This document shows, one piece after another, positions 1-11,919 of a stretch of 64,000 nt of DNA. The stretch's first letter is position 1. Each line of letters starts with the position of its first letter. The notes beneath the pieces are model-generated. The model saw only the letters and a list, made by a program, of their open reading frames with translations. It searched no databases and was not told the DNA's origin. Made by a program: the position numbers and the translations under genes. The DNA comes from Phascolomyces articulosus (taxonomy: Eukaryota > Mucoromycota > Mucoromycetes > Mucorales > Lichtheimiaceae), in contig JAIXMP010000037.1 of assembly GCA_025677815.1 (NCBI GenBank), positions 248,001 through 312,000 of the forward strand, given 5' to 3'.

Positions 1-303
1 TACCCGAAGCCAACCTACTTTGTACGACTGTTGTTGTGGTTGAAGTAGTGATTGAGGTAAATGAGAAGTCTTTGTTGTTGACGTGGTTGAAACGTTACTA
101 ATACTACGACTCGATGTTGTTGCTGTTGCATTTGTGTCTGTTGTATTATATTTAGGATCGCCATTGTAAGCCGCTTGTTGTATTGTCCAAGTACTGAATG
201 CGGATACTTTATGCACAATGTAAAGAATTAACACGATGACTGGAATGAAAGTTATGCCACCTATAATATAGGCGACAATTAGACTTAATGGAGGTGTTAC
301 CAT
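1..303 (-). CDS. NVJ2: NVJ2-like SMP-domain lipid-transfer protein, N-terminal part (truncated by window edge)
   Basis: The minus frame opens at an ATG (301-303) and stays open for 101 codons to the window edge, so only the N-terminus is present. Residues 8-30 form one strong hydrophobic segment preceded by a short PPLS stretch and containing IIGGITFIP, followed by a Ser/Thr/Gln-rich linker and then KVGWLRV. This order (single N-terminal membrane anchor with a GGITF-type core, variable linker, then a GW(I/L) strand that opens a PH-like region) is that of fungal Nvj2/TEX2 proteins. These sit at ER-vacuole or ER-Golgi contacts and move lipids with a downstream SMP domain. The SMP domain lies outside the window. 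The recognition rests on the short N-terminus alone, so the family call is good but not certain. Confidence 0.6.
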   Translation of the reverse strand, partial: MVTPPLSLIVAYIIGGITFIPVIVLILYIVHKVSAFSTWTIQQAAYNGDPKYNTTDTNATATTSSRSISNVSTTSTTKTSHLPQSLLQPQQQSYKVGWLRV

Positions 304-3030
304 TCAGTTATAAATTCAATATATGTATATATTTTTGCCACGGTAATGTAGCATATATTATAAAGTTGGAGAACAGTGTAAGAATTCAGAAAAACAAAAA
401 AGAAAGAAAAGGAGAGGAAATGAAAAAATAATAATAATAAAAAATAAAAAAAAAGAGGGAGGGAAAAAAAGAGAATGAAAGAATGAAAGAACCGCTTTAC
501 TCTACTTCTTACACTTTTACTTTCTCTTCCGACAAAATGAAATGAAATGAAAAACCTGTTTATAGTGTATTGAAAGGTTTGAGAGTCACAAGGTCTCCCA
601 AGTTTGATGGGTCACTTACTTTTTGGGGTTCTTGTAAGATGTTCCCGTAAGATAACTATTTTAATATCATATTACATTGTTACTTACTGGTATGTTACAA
701 TGATTTCAAAACGTGTATTCTTATTAGTATAATGATGATTGCGTTTCAGACTTTCACATGTTTCGTCTTTTTTTTTATTTTGTTATGGTTCGTATATTAT
801 AATAATTATCATAGTCATAAAGGTGAAGAACTGTAACTTCTGTACAACAATAAACAAAATGCAGTATACATTATACTTTAAACTTGATGTTGCGTGGTGA
901 TAGTGTCGATCAATCCTTTTTTATAGAACATTTCTTTTTACCCTGCATAATAAAACCATGTATTCCTAATATATGTATATATAAATACCGAAAAGAAGTA
1001 TCAAAAGATAGAAAAAAAGTATTACTATATATCAATTCCCTTCCTCTCCTCCTATTAAGTTACATGTTTCAAACCATAAATAATATAAATATTGAATGCG
1101 GTCCCAAAATTATTATCTCTTTTCTCTAAAAAAAAGTGGAATACTTAGATATATATAAAATGTATTCTTGTTATTAATATATGAATGATCTCCTTAATCA
1201 TACAATATGTCTGTGATCTTTGTTTGGGCGGTCGATGGATAATTATACAAACTAATGTTATCTTGCTATGAATAAAGTCATAAAGATTGTTTTGTTGGGA
1301 AAAATATACGGATAAATATTATAATAAATATTGTCCTAAAATGGCTATTTTTCACTTTGTTATTGATAATCTTTTTATTTATTATTTTTAGGGATTATGC
1401 AGCAGACAACTGCAAAAGACGGAGACTTTCACTTTTAGGAACCAATAAGGGTTTCTCTATTTATTCATTATTAATATTGATATCATAATTGTACTATTCA
1501 TTCTAAACTTTACTCAAAGAAGACGAAACTATTTCACTATTTGTAAATAGAGTTGCTACTATGGAGTACTAATTGAATTATCGTTTTACCTTTTATCAAT
1601 GTTAATCCTTGTGCGTAAAAACAAACCGAAAAAAGCAAGAGAGGTTTCAAAACCCCGTTCGCATTTAAAGAAACGCCAATGACAGTGTGTGCAAATAGCA
1701 CGCATTCATCCATAACAGTTTTTTTTCTCATGTGGTGGGTAACTTTATGATAACGTGAATATTCCCCTTTACAGTTTCTTGTCATGGTAAAAATTACATG
1801 TATCGATCGAATATAACTTTAAATTCAGTTACTATACTTTTTCATGTAAAGGGTGACCATTGATCTACTGTATATTTGAGATTGTTGAAAAAATGTTAAC
1901 TCTAAAGGATAAGCCTTGAACTTTATTAGCTACTCCGTTTTTAAAAACTTTCGTAAATACAATACTCTTGTCAATCAAAGTACTTTTTGTATATCTCATA
2001 TTGTAATTATATATTATAAACCAAAAGGTTATTTGGTTTTTTAAAGATGGGATATTCTATGTTTATGTGTGTGATAAACGTAGTTGCATTAAAAGTAGTC
2101 ATTTTTTTCCTGTTTATAACTCGATCGTCGAACCATATAAACAAGTCTAAACAATTTTTCATAACATTTTCTTTTGGTTGAGTATATAAATAAATATATG
2201 ATAAAATGTACGATTCAACTGCCGCTTCATCTTCAAGAGTGCAATATTCCAGCTCTCATTCCATGATGCCGGCTTAAACGAGAACCTATTTTCGTTCTAA
2301 GAAACGCAATGAAAGTCCAGCAAATAACTCCAAACAAACAAATAAATATGCAAAAAGTCATATCAGTGGCCCGCTACATCACGCTCCAGTATTTTTCACT
2401 ATCCGAATCAAACAGAATTTATTGATTTTCAAAATGTTTTTATGGCAGCAGTGTCGACTTGTGGTAATTTTTTTCAAATCGGTGTGACATTATCGGAGAA
2501 CAGCATTCTTCACTGTATAACTACAAATATATATTTTGGTTTATTATACCAGGCTATATTATGATTACAATGCAAAGGTTTGAAAACTGTACAGAGACAC
2601 GGATTAACTTATAATACCACTTCAATTACATTAGCACTATTCAGGAAATATTTCTTTACAAGATACACACTTGATAATAGCTAATCATTAATTAAAAAGT
2701 AGGTAACGATCCCTTGTACACATCTTCGGGGCTGTAACTTCATAAATATCGCTACCAATTTAATATGAAAATTGAGATAAATAAACAGCCATGTACGCAG
2801 AGATTCACCACATAATTAATATCTGTACGTTCAATTATGCGATGAATCAGCATGACAATAGACTTTGATTGCTCAACTATCTCTAAACAATTAAAAGAGA
2901 AAATAATAGTATACGGTTTTATATATAAAAGTTTCATGTATTGCATATAAGCAAAGAAATGTAAATATATGCAACTACAAGCAAATAGGGCTACAGCTGC
3001 TACTTAATTACTGATTATAACAGCAAATCC
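304..3030. other. AT-rich intergenic stretch, no gene recognised
   Basis: This is about 2.7 kb of AT-rich DNA with only short random frames. Just upstream of the NVJ2-like start (about 400-560) there is purine-rich low-complexity DNA. On the minus strand around 2235-2370 a 45-codon open stretch encodes a hydrophobic segment (core CIFICLFGVICW) followed by basic residues. It looks protein-like and may be a membrane-protein relic, but no partner exons were found. Confidence 0.5.
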
Positions 3031-3190
3031 TACCGACGATCAAAACGGACTCCAAATGGAGGAGGCATTGTTAGATCGCCACCGTCGCGAATATCATCAA
3101 GGTCTGGTAAGATCCATCCGCAGGAAGCTTCAAGCCACAGTGTATTAGTACTAGAACTAATGGAAGCAATTCATTTTAATCCATTAATAT
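3030..3190 (-). pseudogene. Short protein-like fragment ending PPPFGVRFDRR
   Basis: A minus-strand frame of about 45 codons ends at a stop near 3035. It encodes an acidic, Pro/Gly-containing tail with GWILPDLDDIRDGGDL and a final PPPFGVRFDRR. The composition looks like real protein, unlike the surrounding AT-rich noise. The ending faintly recalls the Pro-rich RFD tail of PI31-type proteasome regulators, but that is a guess. No upstream exon was found, so it is listed as a probable gene relic of unknown identity. Confidence 0.25.
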
Positions 3191-3329
3191 CTTCGAATGT
3201 GAAAGTAGTCAGTAATGCCTATTTCATTATATCTTTATTTATTTTTATTTAACAAAAAAAAAAGAACAATATGAACAGCACACTTACATTTTAAGTCAGA
3301 TAATAAAATTCATTTAATACACTAATTAA

Positions 3330-4187
3330 TATTTCAAAACTTGAGAAAGGTCTGATCGATATATCCAACAATATTGTTAAATTGAAAATCGACTTCCGTG
3401 GAACCAAAATCCAATGTCTTCAAAGTATATTATCACCATCTGCAAACAACTTCCAAGGTTTGGAATATCAAGTTGCCAAGTATATTGGCAACTATACCTC
3501 ACTACCATCAAGTTTAAAAAGTTTGTAAGTTTAGGTATCGTTAAAGTCGACAAGTGGAACAGTCTCAAACGAAGAGGTTGTTGAATTGGCTTATGTTTCT
3601 CCCAACCTTCTATCCATTGTTCTTAATAGGACCACTTACCATATTCTTGATTGTGGGATATCCCTAGTTTGATATTGAATGTATTGGCCGTTGGCCATCG
3701 CATTGAATTCACCCATTCCAAACAATTTATCAAAAATTCTGGTCATGGCCTGGTATTTTCCTTTCAACAAGCAGTGTTACTAGTAGTGGATGTTTATTGA
3801 ATATTCTTTTAGATAACACAGAAACCTTGGAAGTATTGTGCTTGCCAATATGGGATTTGGGTGAGGATCAGGAAAATATTTTGCAGTATCTATTCAGGAG
3901 TGAACTGAAAATTCTGAAAGCCATGATTCATCAACAGAACGTCATTTGGAATTATATACTGAATATAGCCAGTAAATCTCCATTGTTGTTTAAGATTGGA
4001 ATATATTATGGAATGGCAAACGGGGTACATACCAACAACAACAACAACCCATATCATGACTGCACTGACTAAGAAGTTGAGGATGTGGTTAAGAGGCTTG
4101 GGTAAATTTCCAGAAGTCTTGGATTTGCCGTTTTCCCTGCACATCTTACCAGACTCATTTAAGAACACACTGCAAACATTCTTGTAA
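3330..4187 (+). pseudogene. F-box/LRR-type protein relic, frameshifted
   Basis: Plus-strand pieces in different frames read like consecutive leucine-rich segments of the F-box/LRR proteins that are expanded in Mucoromycota. They include DISNNIVKLKIDF near 3340, a segment with NSGHGL near 3740, LLDNTETLEVLCLPIWDLG from about 3800, FRSELKILKAMIHQQNVIW to about 3955, and a last segment rich in LRMWLRGLGKFPEVLDL that ends at a stop at 4185-4187. Moving from one piece to the next requires several frameshifts and crosses stops, and no F-box start region is seen. The call as a decayed member of that family is inference from the repeat pattern; the loss of a continuous frame is seen directly. Confidence 0.5.
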
Positions 4188-6334
4188 AGGTTTTTTCTGG
4201 TCTCGTTTTGCAGAAAAGACATTTTTCTGCTATTTAAAAGGAAATTATCTATTATGCCAACAAACAATATTTTTTAAAAAAATACTTCTAAAATATATAA
4301 TCTAGTATTAGACACCAAAAATAGCGATATTCTGTAAACTACTATTAATATTAGAAGAATCGTATGATTTAGTTAGAATGCTATTTTTTTTATAAAACAT
4401 TAGAAACTGTTCGTTAATCTAGAGCAATGTTACAATTAGTTTAAACAAAATTTAGCTGTGTCATCATTTATGTTTCCAAAAAACTTAACTATCATCATCA
4501 ATTCCCACCAAGAAGGTCCAATGGATTCACTTACTTTCAACATCGCCATAATCATCATTTTCCTGAAATGACCCCTATAAGCTACACTCCTCTATAGTAC
4601 ATTAGTAGGTCAGATTTTAATATAAAATATTGTGAGTAATTTTTAACATACTTTATCTATCATATTGAATTACACTAAATATCAGATAAATAATATAAGG
4701 GCAAACGTCTTTTATAACAAAAAACATATATTTTACTGCAAACACGACCTTCAAAACCCTATATAAGGAAATATACATTGTTTTTCTTAAATGAGTACGG
4801 TAAGGAGTGCGGAGGAAAATCTGGCAGAACTGGAACAACTGCAATAAAAAGTATTACATTTATAGCACTGCAAATTTACCCAAACGTGCTGTTATGACTG
4901 ACCCTAATACCTTGTACCAGCTCCTTATCATCAATGGTGTAATTATCTCCAAACGCCCTTTTTAAAAGTCTACTGGGCATTTCTACTCTCAGGATGGGAG
5001 ACAAGTCATTATGTTTCTGCTGGCAGTAAAATATTTGTAAGATACATATTTGTATACATCTCATAATTTCAAACACTATACCATCTTTGTAATGCATAAT
5101 TCTAGTAATTTTTTAGAGACATTTTTTTCAGACAGCGAATTCCAGATGGAAGTATTTACATGCAGCAGCAATGCCCACCAAAACTTTCTCTAAAAATATT
5201 TTCATTCTTCAGAACGATACATCAACACTTGCTTCTGATCTCATCCAAGATTGTAACCTTAATCACAATACTGAATCAGCTGCTTGCTGGAGATCTGACA
5301 CCAGAAGTACTACTCTCCTTTTTTATTAGTTCTATATGAACTGAATTTAACATTATGTTTTAATGCTATCAAAGCCATTAAAATTGATACTATCGCTAGT
5401 CGTCTTGCGAAAACTTATAAAAATTTTTTTTAAGATTAATAGACCGAATCTTATTGTGCACTTATTAGCACAGAGTAAGTTTTAACATAATAAGTTTCAA
5501 GTAGTTTAAGTACATTTAATAAGCCTAATTTTCCTATAATAATAATGTTTAGCGAGAAAAAGATTTGATGGTCATAAACTTCAATAAATTACCAGCATCG
5601 ATATATTTTTGGTTATTTACAAAATTAATGAGAGGAAAGTCTAATTTGGTGGCAGAGAAAGAGATTTTGAAGCTAACAATAACAATCTTTTGTCTGTCAT
5701 ATTTGTATAGATTTTATGAGAAAAAAAAGATAAATATATATTATCATCTCTCACTTCTATAACGTTTATGCTGTTATATATTTACCTTTTTAATATACAA
5801 GCGCATACCATTGCTGAAATGCTGCACATGCCTTAAAGTTTCTTATTAGGTTGAATAAATAAGTGTCAAAGAGACATTTTTTTATACAGTAATGTGTTTT
5901 TTAATGGTTGAACAAGAAGAATGTATTATTCGCTTCTTTACAAATACTCGTTTTATTTTATAAAACATTCATGCAAGAACAAAAAATATCCTTCTGACCT
6001 ACCTCAAATGTCTCTTTTGAATGAACTATACATGTTGATGTATAGTAAAGAAGAGCTTCGAAAATGTTTCAGACCTAAGATCTAAGGGACTATTTTTATT
6101 AACAAAGGAAAAGGGAAGCAGTTCATCACTTGAAAAACATAATGTTTGACCTCCATAGCCCAGTAGAAGCATGACAGCAGAATAATAATAATAATAATAA
6201 AATCAATGTACCTCCTTTCTTATATGATTGATCATAGATCATTACCAACCATATTGATTCTATTGGTGTTTTTTAGATAATATATATCTTTATTTCAAAA
6301 AACGCCAATATATCTGCTATGTTTGGCTAAGTTG
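4188..6334. other. Intergenic, decayed sequence; no intact gene
   Basis: No convincing gene is present. A 73-codon minus frame at 4876-5097 and protein-like short stretches at 5130-5310 suggest further relics, but none could be assigned. A short ATA/AAT repeat lies at about 6182-6202. Confidence 0.4.
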
Positions 6335-6690
6335 TTGTAATGGCGCATACCATTACGACGATGCAACCCATGCGGTTAAGGATCAACATATCCACAGATA
6401 CCATAGATACATGACTTTATGAATGAATGGATAACTGAACTGCACGGTTGTAAATAGAAATGTAAAAATGATGAGATACTCCAGTTATTAGTGTAGATCA
6501 CTTATATTTAGTATAGATGTTATCTAGTCCCTTATATTTCATCATATATAAAAAAAGGGATCTTGTAGACCAAGATCCCATACCATTTTTATCATCATAT
6601 AACACGACTCATATATTTTCTACTCTTATTATTATCCATCCGAACCCAACTGTAAGTATACAGTGTTAGCCACTGCATTATTATAGTTGT
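6335..6690 (+). repeat. Left terminal inverted repeat
   Basis: This arm begins with a palindromic tip (GTAATGGCGCATACCATTAC) and runs inward to about 6690. It is matched by the reverse complement of the right arm with frequent single-base differences. Confidence 0.75.
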
Positions 6691-8104
6691 AGCCATTTTC
6701 GAAGTTGAGATAAAGGAGAGAAGTAGATTGTTGTTTTGGTGTTACAATGATAGACTAAAACTGGCCCATTAGTGGTTCAAGCAGTAGACTGAAATCGACT
6801 AAAATTAAATATATTATATATATAATAAATAATAAACTCTGGTTAACATTGTTATATATTAGTACACTAAGTGAATGCTAAATAATAATTGTTTAGTAGG
6901 AACTGCTTTATAAATTGAAGCATCACATAAATTTATAAACACACTATTTTTGCTAGAGAACCAGAATACAGCAACACCACTCATTTATTACAATATATTT
7001 TCTGTATATCACTAACTACTGCAAAGATAAAGTGGCTGTTCAGATCTATCAAACACTAACTAGCTTTGATCAGCAACACTATCTATAAGCTTGTAAGTGC
7101 CTATATACACATAAAAGGAATGTAACAATTTTTAGATTAAACTTGTTTTCAAGAGCTATCCTGTAGGTAGTAGCCTTGTTAGTCTAAACAGCAATGACAT
7201 TTTTTCCAGTGATGTGCTCCCTATGATAAGTGAAAATTTTAGATGGCATGCAATCTTCACAAAAATGATAGGAATATATCCTTACATTTGCAAATGCTTA
7301 AATCCTACAATAAGATCACTTATTAGAGAATTACCATAGTTGAAAAATATGTGGTAGATGTTACTAAGTGTTTAATAAGTCCATCACTTTGGAACAAAAT
7401 ATATTTGCTCTGCTTTTATAATACCTAGTTAAAGCGATCATACCATATATGTATTACAATGTAAAACACTTTACTGTCCTATATCATAATAACATACTAT
7501 GACTAGCATTTTCCAGGTATATAATGAAGATGGGTTATGAATATATAGTTATAATCCTCCAGAGCAATCCTCTTTCATGCAAGCCTATAGATTTTAGTAT
7601 TTTAGCTTGTGATTCAAAAAGCTTTAAAATTGTAATCATAGAAAATGCTAGGTAATGTACTCCTGAACTTTGTAAACTCCTGTTATATATATCCTTTTCA
7701 ATGGAATTCTCAACTTATAAAAATTAAAGGTTGATACTAAATTAGTACACATTTAAGTAAAGTAGTAGAAGATCAATAACATAGTTCTGTTATCTCTATG
7801 AATTTTCTCTTTTTGATCTATTTTCATGTCTAAAGTTGTCTAAATATGATGTTACATTTCTAACAGTTTGATGCATATAATAGAAAGTAGTAATGATGTT
7901 TTTTATTTAGCATACAATATAGCACAGTTGCCAAGTAATCAAAGTGCCCAGAACCTTTAATTTCCTGTAACAACAAACAGTTTGTTAATATTAGTTCACA
8001 ATTATAAATTTTTCCTTTTTAGCTACTGTCAATTAGTTATAGTATCTCTTTATACTTCTTTTCTTATTATTATATATAGTTGTTATATGATCTTTAGGAA
8101 CTAC

Positions 8105-8482
8105 AATAGGTATAACAACGCAGAGGCCAGTACTGTATACTTATAGTTGGGTTTAGTTGGACAATGTGAGGAAGCGTGAGAAATATGATATGAGTAGGAA
8201 GTGTATGAGTTGCATTAGATGATGATAAAAATGATATAGGATCTTGGTCTATAAGATCTCTCTTTTTATATATAATGAAATATAAGGGGCTAGTTAATGT
8301 TTATACTAAATATATTTGATCTACACTAATAACTGGAGTATCTATTTGTTTTTATATTTCTATTTACAACCATGCGCTTCAGTTATCCATTCATTCATAA
8401 CGTCATGTATCTATGAAATCCTTGGATATATTGATCCTTGACCACATAGGTTACATAATCATAATGGTATACACCATTACAA
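8105..8482 (-). repeat. Right terminal inverted repeat
   Basis: The reverse complement of this arm aligns with 6335-6690. Its tip reads GTAATGGTGTATACCATTAT, and where the left arm has C this arm often has T. Confidence 0.75.
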
Positions 8483-9424
8483 TAGAATTACTATGTACTC
8501 AAAGGTATTAAGAGCCAACAGAGCTATCTACAGTATAAGAAGTATAATGAAGCATATCAGTATTTATAACTACTAGTATATTTAAACACTACAGTAAGTA
8601 TAATGTCTCCTTTAAAGAGTATCTAGATATTCTATGTTATTAACAACTCCTATGAAATTACAATTAACTCGATGATAGAGGATGTAATGGAGTTATTTAT
8701 CTAATGAAAAAACCACTGAAGTATTTACTAGCTAAATAAGTAAAGGATATATTATTATTACCTATAATGCCATTATATTGTATAACAAACTGTACAAGTA
8801 TCTTTATTTACATTAATATATCTAGAAATGTACTGAGGTGGATATTTCTATCTTTCCTTTACTGTACTGCATTTCTTCATTGCTTTTCAAGTTTCTGACC
8901 TACAAAATTCTCGGCTATATTGTTCTTAAAAGAACTCTCCCTTTATCCATATCTGAATATCATAAATGCTCATTACAGAACACTCTCCATACTGTTTATA
9001 GTATGAATATAATTATTAACCAGTATTTTAGTGATAGTCTTCATTTCAAATGCTTTCATTGTTGGCACTCCCTGGGAAACTTTATTATTATAGCACCAAA
9101 TGTTGTCAAGTACACCTTATATTAAGCAGCCAAATAGAATCAGAATTGACATCTTCATTGATGGTACCTTTATCTCACAGAGTTATAATAAATCTAGTCA
9201 CCTGCCATTTAGATATTTGATACTGGTGGAAAGGAAGGTAGTGGCTTAGGATATATGTAATGGATTGTTGACGTCATCAAAATATTCCCTCATATGGATG
9301 AACCAGTGATTTATAGGCTTTGTCCATTTTAAACGTGTGGAAAGAACATTATTCTCCCTTTTTTTTTTCTTTATTTCTACTTTTCGCTCTCTCAAATTTG
9401 ATTCTGGATTCTTATATTAAAAAA
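8483..9424. other. Intergenic, upstream region of the H3K9 methyltransferase gene
   Basis: No gene is supported here. A 95-codon plus frame at 8838-9125 has no recognisable features and is probably chance or relic. From about 9360 the DNA becomes T-rich ahead of the ATG at 9425. Confidence 0.4.
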
Positions 9425-11197
9425 ATGGCCTTAAACGAAAATGAATATTATGTATACTTTTTTAACTGAGTATTTTGGGCGATCCTGATTTAAAATAATA
9501 TACTTACACCTATATAATAACCATAAAACTAATATGTACTTCTGGAATATTATATATCTTATAGGTGAAACGGATAGCAGGCCAAAAGTTTTTTGTAAGA
9601 TAATCTTTTCTTTTTATGCTCTTCGGCGAGTATGAGAAGAATTTATTTTGATTGTTGTCACGTCACTCTGATTCTCATCTTTCAGTAACTAAACAATGAA
9701 GCATTAACCTTTTTCTTCTTCTTTTTTAGCGTATGAGACGCTGTTATTTGATTGAATGGGCGGATTATGCACCTGAAGACAGCACCTGGGAAGAAGAAAG
9801 TTGTCTTCTGGGCGATACCGAACTTGTGAAAGAGTTTCAGAAACAGTTGATGAAAGAATTTCCGGACCGGCCCAATCTCTTGTACACCCACGACCGTGTA
9901 CTCCTACCAGATGCATATGATCCAGAAAGACAAGTATCTAAATCACCAGAAGCGCCTCTGGCCCCGAAAACAAATTCTAATTCCAATTATAAAAGACCGG
10001 CAACTTATGACTTAAAGAATAATTCTCCAAGAAAAGCATCTCGGACACTTGAATCATTAGAGTATGAATTTAGAATTCCAGAAAAGGTACCGATTGGCTT
10101 TTTTTTTTTTAAAAAAAAAGAATAGATTTCATTAATAGGTAAAGTAAACATTCTTCAAATCTCTTCCAATGACAGCTCAAACGAAAATGGAGAACTATTA
10201 AACGTGATTTTGATGAAAAGAGCGTGAACGATTTTTTACGCACTTTAAATAATTCAGTTATTAAGGCCCAGGTTTGTTCCTTCACAATATGGAGAGAATG
10301 CGAATTGTTTTATTAAGTATTAAATGCATATTACCACACTTTTTGCTCTCATTTCTCTAGAAATATTCTTGTAAACTCGTCCAAACATCAAAAACACAGA
10401 GTCATTTTGAAGGTGCATATCCACCTGTGGAAGTCATAAACTCGGTTGACGGAGAGCCTTTCCCCAAAGACTTTGTGTATATTCATTCTTTGGTATTTGG
10501 CAAAAACATCTCTCGTCCTGACCCTTCTTTCCTCACACAATGTGAATGTAGCGGTACCAATTGCTCAGGTTTATGTCATGACAATGGGTCTTTAGTCTAT
10601 TCAAACGATGGCCGAATCAAGGTCCCACCAGGTACTGCAATATTTGAATGCAACAAAGGGTGTGGATGTAGTAAAGAGTGTCCAAACCGTGTCGTTCAAC
10701 GCGGACGTCAAATACCTCTACAGATCTACAAGACAAAAGCAAAAGGGTGGGGCGTGAAAGCAACACAAGATATACCCAAAGGTGCGTTTGTGGAAGAATA
10801 TTTGGGTGAAGTGATTCACAACAAAATGGGTAATCGCCGTGGTAAATTCTATGATGTAGCTGGTACGACGTATTTGTTTGATATGGACTTTGGTGGTGCT
10901 GCTCAATATGTCATTGATTCCTTCTTACTGGGAAACTCGAGCCATTTCTTTAATCACTCTTGTTCACCCAATTTGACGGTTTATGCAGTCTATAGCGACA
11001 GCGCCGATACAAATTTTCATCGACTTGCTTTCTTTTCCAATCGATTTATCAGAAAAGGACAAGAACTCACTGTTGATTATGAAGGTACCAATGTGGAAGA
11101 ATATACTGATACTGAGGCTTCAAAAAGCAAGGTTATAAAAGGCACTTTCAAGTGTCATTGTGCATCTTCACAATGTCGCAAATACATTCATCATTGA
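9425..11197 (+). CDS. clr4: Clr4/SUV39-type histone H3 lysine-9 methyltransferase
   Basis: Proposed exons are 9425-9451, 9565-9594, 9730-10086, 10176-10271 and 10361-11197 (448 aa). Joining the first three restores a chromodomain: EYYVKRIAGQKFF, then RCYLIEWADYAPEDSTWEEE. After a linker come pre-SET cysteines (CECSGTNCSGLC, then CNKGCGCSKECPNR), the SET domain with KGWGVKA, EYLGEVI, the cofactor-binding FFNHSCSPNL and ELTVDYEG, and the post-SET CHCASSQCRKYI. This set and order define SUV39/Clr4 enzymes, which bind methylated H3K9 through the chromodomain and methylate H3K9 to build heterochromatin. The catalytic NHSC and zinc cysteines are intact. The two tiny first exons were inferred from frame, splice sites and chromodomain fit, so the exact start is less certain than the rest. 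Confidence 0.9.
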
Positions 11198-11919
11198 TAG
11201 TGTTCATGTATATCTTCTTTTTTTATCACCATGTTGAAAAATACCCCTCTTTTCTTTTATGCTAAGTATTATAAATCATATCTTTAGGTTTTATCATTTT
11301 CTTTATGTCTGTGATATGTATTTTCATTTATAATCGTTTCCATTTTCCCCCTCATTATTCATGTAAAACTATTCTAAAATACAATAGTTGCTTTTCCTAT
11401 CATTGTTCTTTCACTAAGTTTTAGAACTGTAGTTTGCCTCTATTAGAAAGGAGTTGTCTAATATCCTGAAGGTTGCAACAATCAAGTTTTAAATTTATCA
11501 TTTTAGAAGGAGGAGATTCCATGATAAATATGAGTAGAAATCTCTTTCATTAGGTAATGCATGATAATATCAATAATACAAAAGTGACGATATGATTCTA
11601 ATAATTATCTACGGGCTGAGATGCTGGAGTATTGGATACATAAGAGTCTGGTTTTCGTTGTTGTTGCGGAGAAAGTTTTTCATGAGTTCATGACTGAAGC
11701 ATATTTAGAATCCTTTCATGTGATACCTAGATTGACGTTCATTTTCCTATGTTCCTGAAAAAAAAGGTTGTCATGAACGAATGATTGGGAAATTTTCTGT
11801 TTATTTGATTATTCAGCAATGACAATAGGATCCCGTCAACCATTCTTATTCATTTTTTCATAGTGTTATTCGGAAACTTTTTCCCAACATCTTCTTTCAA
11901 TTTACTCAATATTGATATA
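11198..11919. other. Intergenic, 3' flank of the methyltransferase gene
   Basis: AT-rich spacer between the methyltransferase stop and the arginase-like relic. No gene or RNA recognised. Confidence 0.4.

Larger units (their letters stand above)
6335..8482. mobile_element. 2.15 kb element with long terminal inverted repeats, non-autonomous
   Basis: The sequence from about 6335 to 6690 reappears as its reverse complement at about 8105-8482. Matching blocks include GAATGAATGGATAACTGAA, AGATACTCCAGTTATTAGTG, the CAAGATCC region and AAGTATACAG, so the two arms run for roughly 360 bp. Each outer tip is itself a short palindrome, GTAATGG-6 nt-CCATTA(C/T). The interior of about 1.4 kb has no long open frame, so it is a non-autonomous or decayed DNA transposon. 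Flanking bases show no clear target-site duplication, and the superfamily was not identified. The arms differ mostly by transitions. Confidence 0.75.

Noticed and set aside
3890..4267. 125-codon minus-strand frame
   Set aside because: It lies opposite the F-box/LRR relic, and its residues look like the antisense of the leucine-rich pieces.
8838..9125. 95-codon plus frame between the long-TIR element and the methyltransferase gene
   Set aside because: No family features or partner exons; too AT-driven to call.
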